Source of the DNA: Bacteroidota bacterium
GTDB taxonomy: Bacteria; Bacteroidota; Bacteroidia; NS11-12g; UBA955
Assembly: GCA_027488495.1 (NCBI GenBank)
Contig: JAIYBO010000239.1
Span: 1-7,317 of the forward strand
Direction of reading: 5' to 3'
Length of the DNA stretch: 7,317 nucleotides
In this document: in pieces, positions 6,907-7,317 of the stretch
Layout of the letters: every line of letters begins with the position of its first letter
Position numbering within the stretch: the stretch's first letter is position 1
Translations under genes and position numbers: made by a program
Notes under the pieces: generated by a model
The model's input: only the letters and a program-made list of their open reading frames with translations
The model's database searches: none
What the model was told of the DNA's origin: nothing

Positions 6907-6919
6907 TATACAACCGCCA

Positions 6920-7317
6920 ATGATGAAAGTCCCATGTCTATATCGTTTAAAAGCCATTTGTTTGGGATTGTTCGCACTCCTTTGCGCTGCATGGGTGGTT
7001 GAAGTAAAAGCCAATGTTTCTGCATCAGTATCAGGTAATACGGCGTTCAATCCATCCACTTCCGACATCCCACAGGTGTTTTTGGTAAAATGCCAACACC
7101 AGAATTTGCTCCAAACATCAGGTCTCACCCACAAAAGTGTGGATGCCGCTTTTGGATTGTACCAAGTCATCGCCACGGAAAATCAATTGGAAAAATTGGC
7201 GATTGAAGCAGCGAAACAAGGGATTAGATTTACTTTTCAAGCCTTGCATGAATTGCATCGTAGGTCGTGGTTGCCCAACGACGCCCTTATTTTCAATCAA
7301 AAATATTTACAAGTCAT
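6920..7317 (+). CDS. N-terminal part of an exported protein, possibly a subtilisin-like protease (3' truncated)
   Basis: An open frame of 132 codons runs off the right edge. It starts at ATG 6920 or the adjacent ATG 6923; either gives a basic N terminus followed by a hydrophobic stretch (about 11-27) and a likely signal peptidase site after KA (30-31). The mature part has no cysteine pair or repeat that I recognise. Residues 88-130 look like the end of a propeptide followed by SWLPNDALIFNQKYLQV. This resembles the PND-x-x-F/Y-x-x-Q-x-x-L entry into the catalytic domain of many S8 (subtilisin) proteases in Bacteroidota. The Asp-His-Ser catalytic residues would lie beyond the window, so the protease call is tentative; that the frame is a real exported protein is more certain. 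A terminator and a -7 box directly precede it. Confidence 0.7.
   Translation, partial: MMKVPCLYRLKAICLGLFALLCAAWVVEVKANVSASVSGNTAFNPSTSDIPQVFLVKCQHQNLLQTSGLTHKSVDAAFGLYQVIATENQLEKLAIEAAKQGIRFTFQALHELHRRSWLPNDALIFNQKYLQV

Overview
The window looks like chromosomal DNA of a member of the Bacteroidota. The Asp-box protein (1794-3731) ends in a type IX secretion sorting domain with a YPNPF motif. A perfect Bacteroidota-type -7 box (TAnnTTTG) precedes two genes, and none of the six visible start codons has a Shine-Dalgarno sequence. A stand-alone HsdR-N-like protein sits back to back with holA, an arrangement I recall as common in this phylum. I cannot place the organism more finely.

Layout. The left edge (2-226) carries the C-terminal tail of an unrecognised protein. 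It converges on a minus-strand gene (687-244) for a small protein with a restriction-endonuclease-like fold. That gene and holA (708-1742, DNA polymerase III delta subunit) are divergent, with starts 20 bp apart. Next comes a secreted T9SS-sorted Asp-box protein of 645 residues, closed by a strong hairpin terminator (3755-3799). A second unit follows: a 64-residue two-helix membrane protein (3805-3999), overlapping by 8 bases a PstS-like lipoprotein (3992-4927), and then, 69 bp on, a periplasmic TPR protein with an Ala/Thr/Gly tail (4997-6844). A second strong terminator (6868-6906) follows. The right edge holds the start of an exported protein (6920 to the end) that may be a subtilisin-like protease.

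How the genes fit together. Most of the window is ordinary housekeeping and envelope content. The small membrane protein, PstS-like lipoprotein and TPR protein form a plausible envelope module. I recall similar PstS-like/TPR pairs next to TonB-ExbBD genes in Bacteroidota, but no tonB, exbB/D or pst permease genes lie inside this window. The most notable non-coding pattern is that both intrinsic terminators run into the same 12-base string, TTTATTTTTGTA. This string contains a perfect -7 box placed just upstream of the next start codon, so the end signal of one gene and the start signal of the next are fused. I see no mobile element, CRISPR array, tRNA or rRNA, and no non-coding gap over 300 bp.
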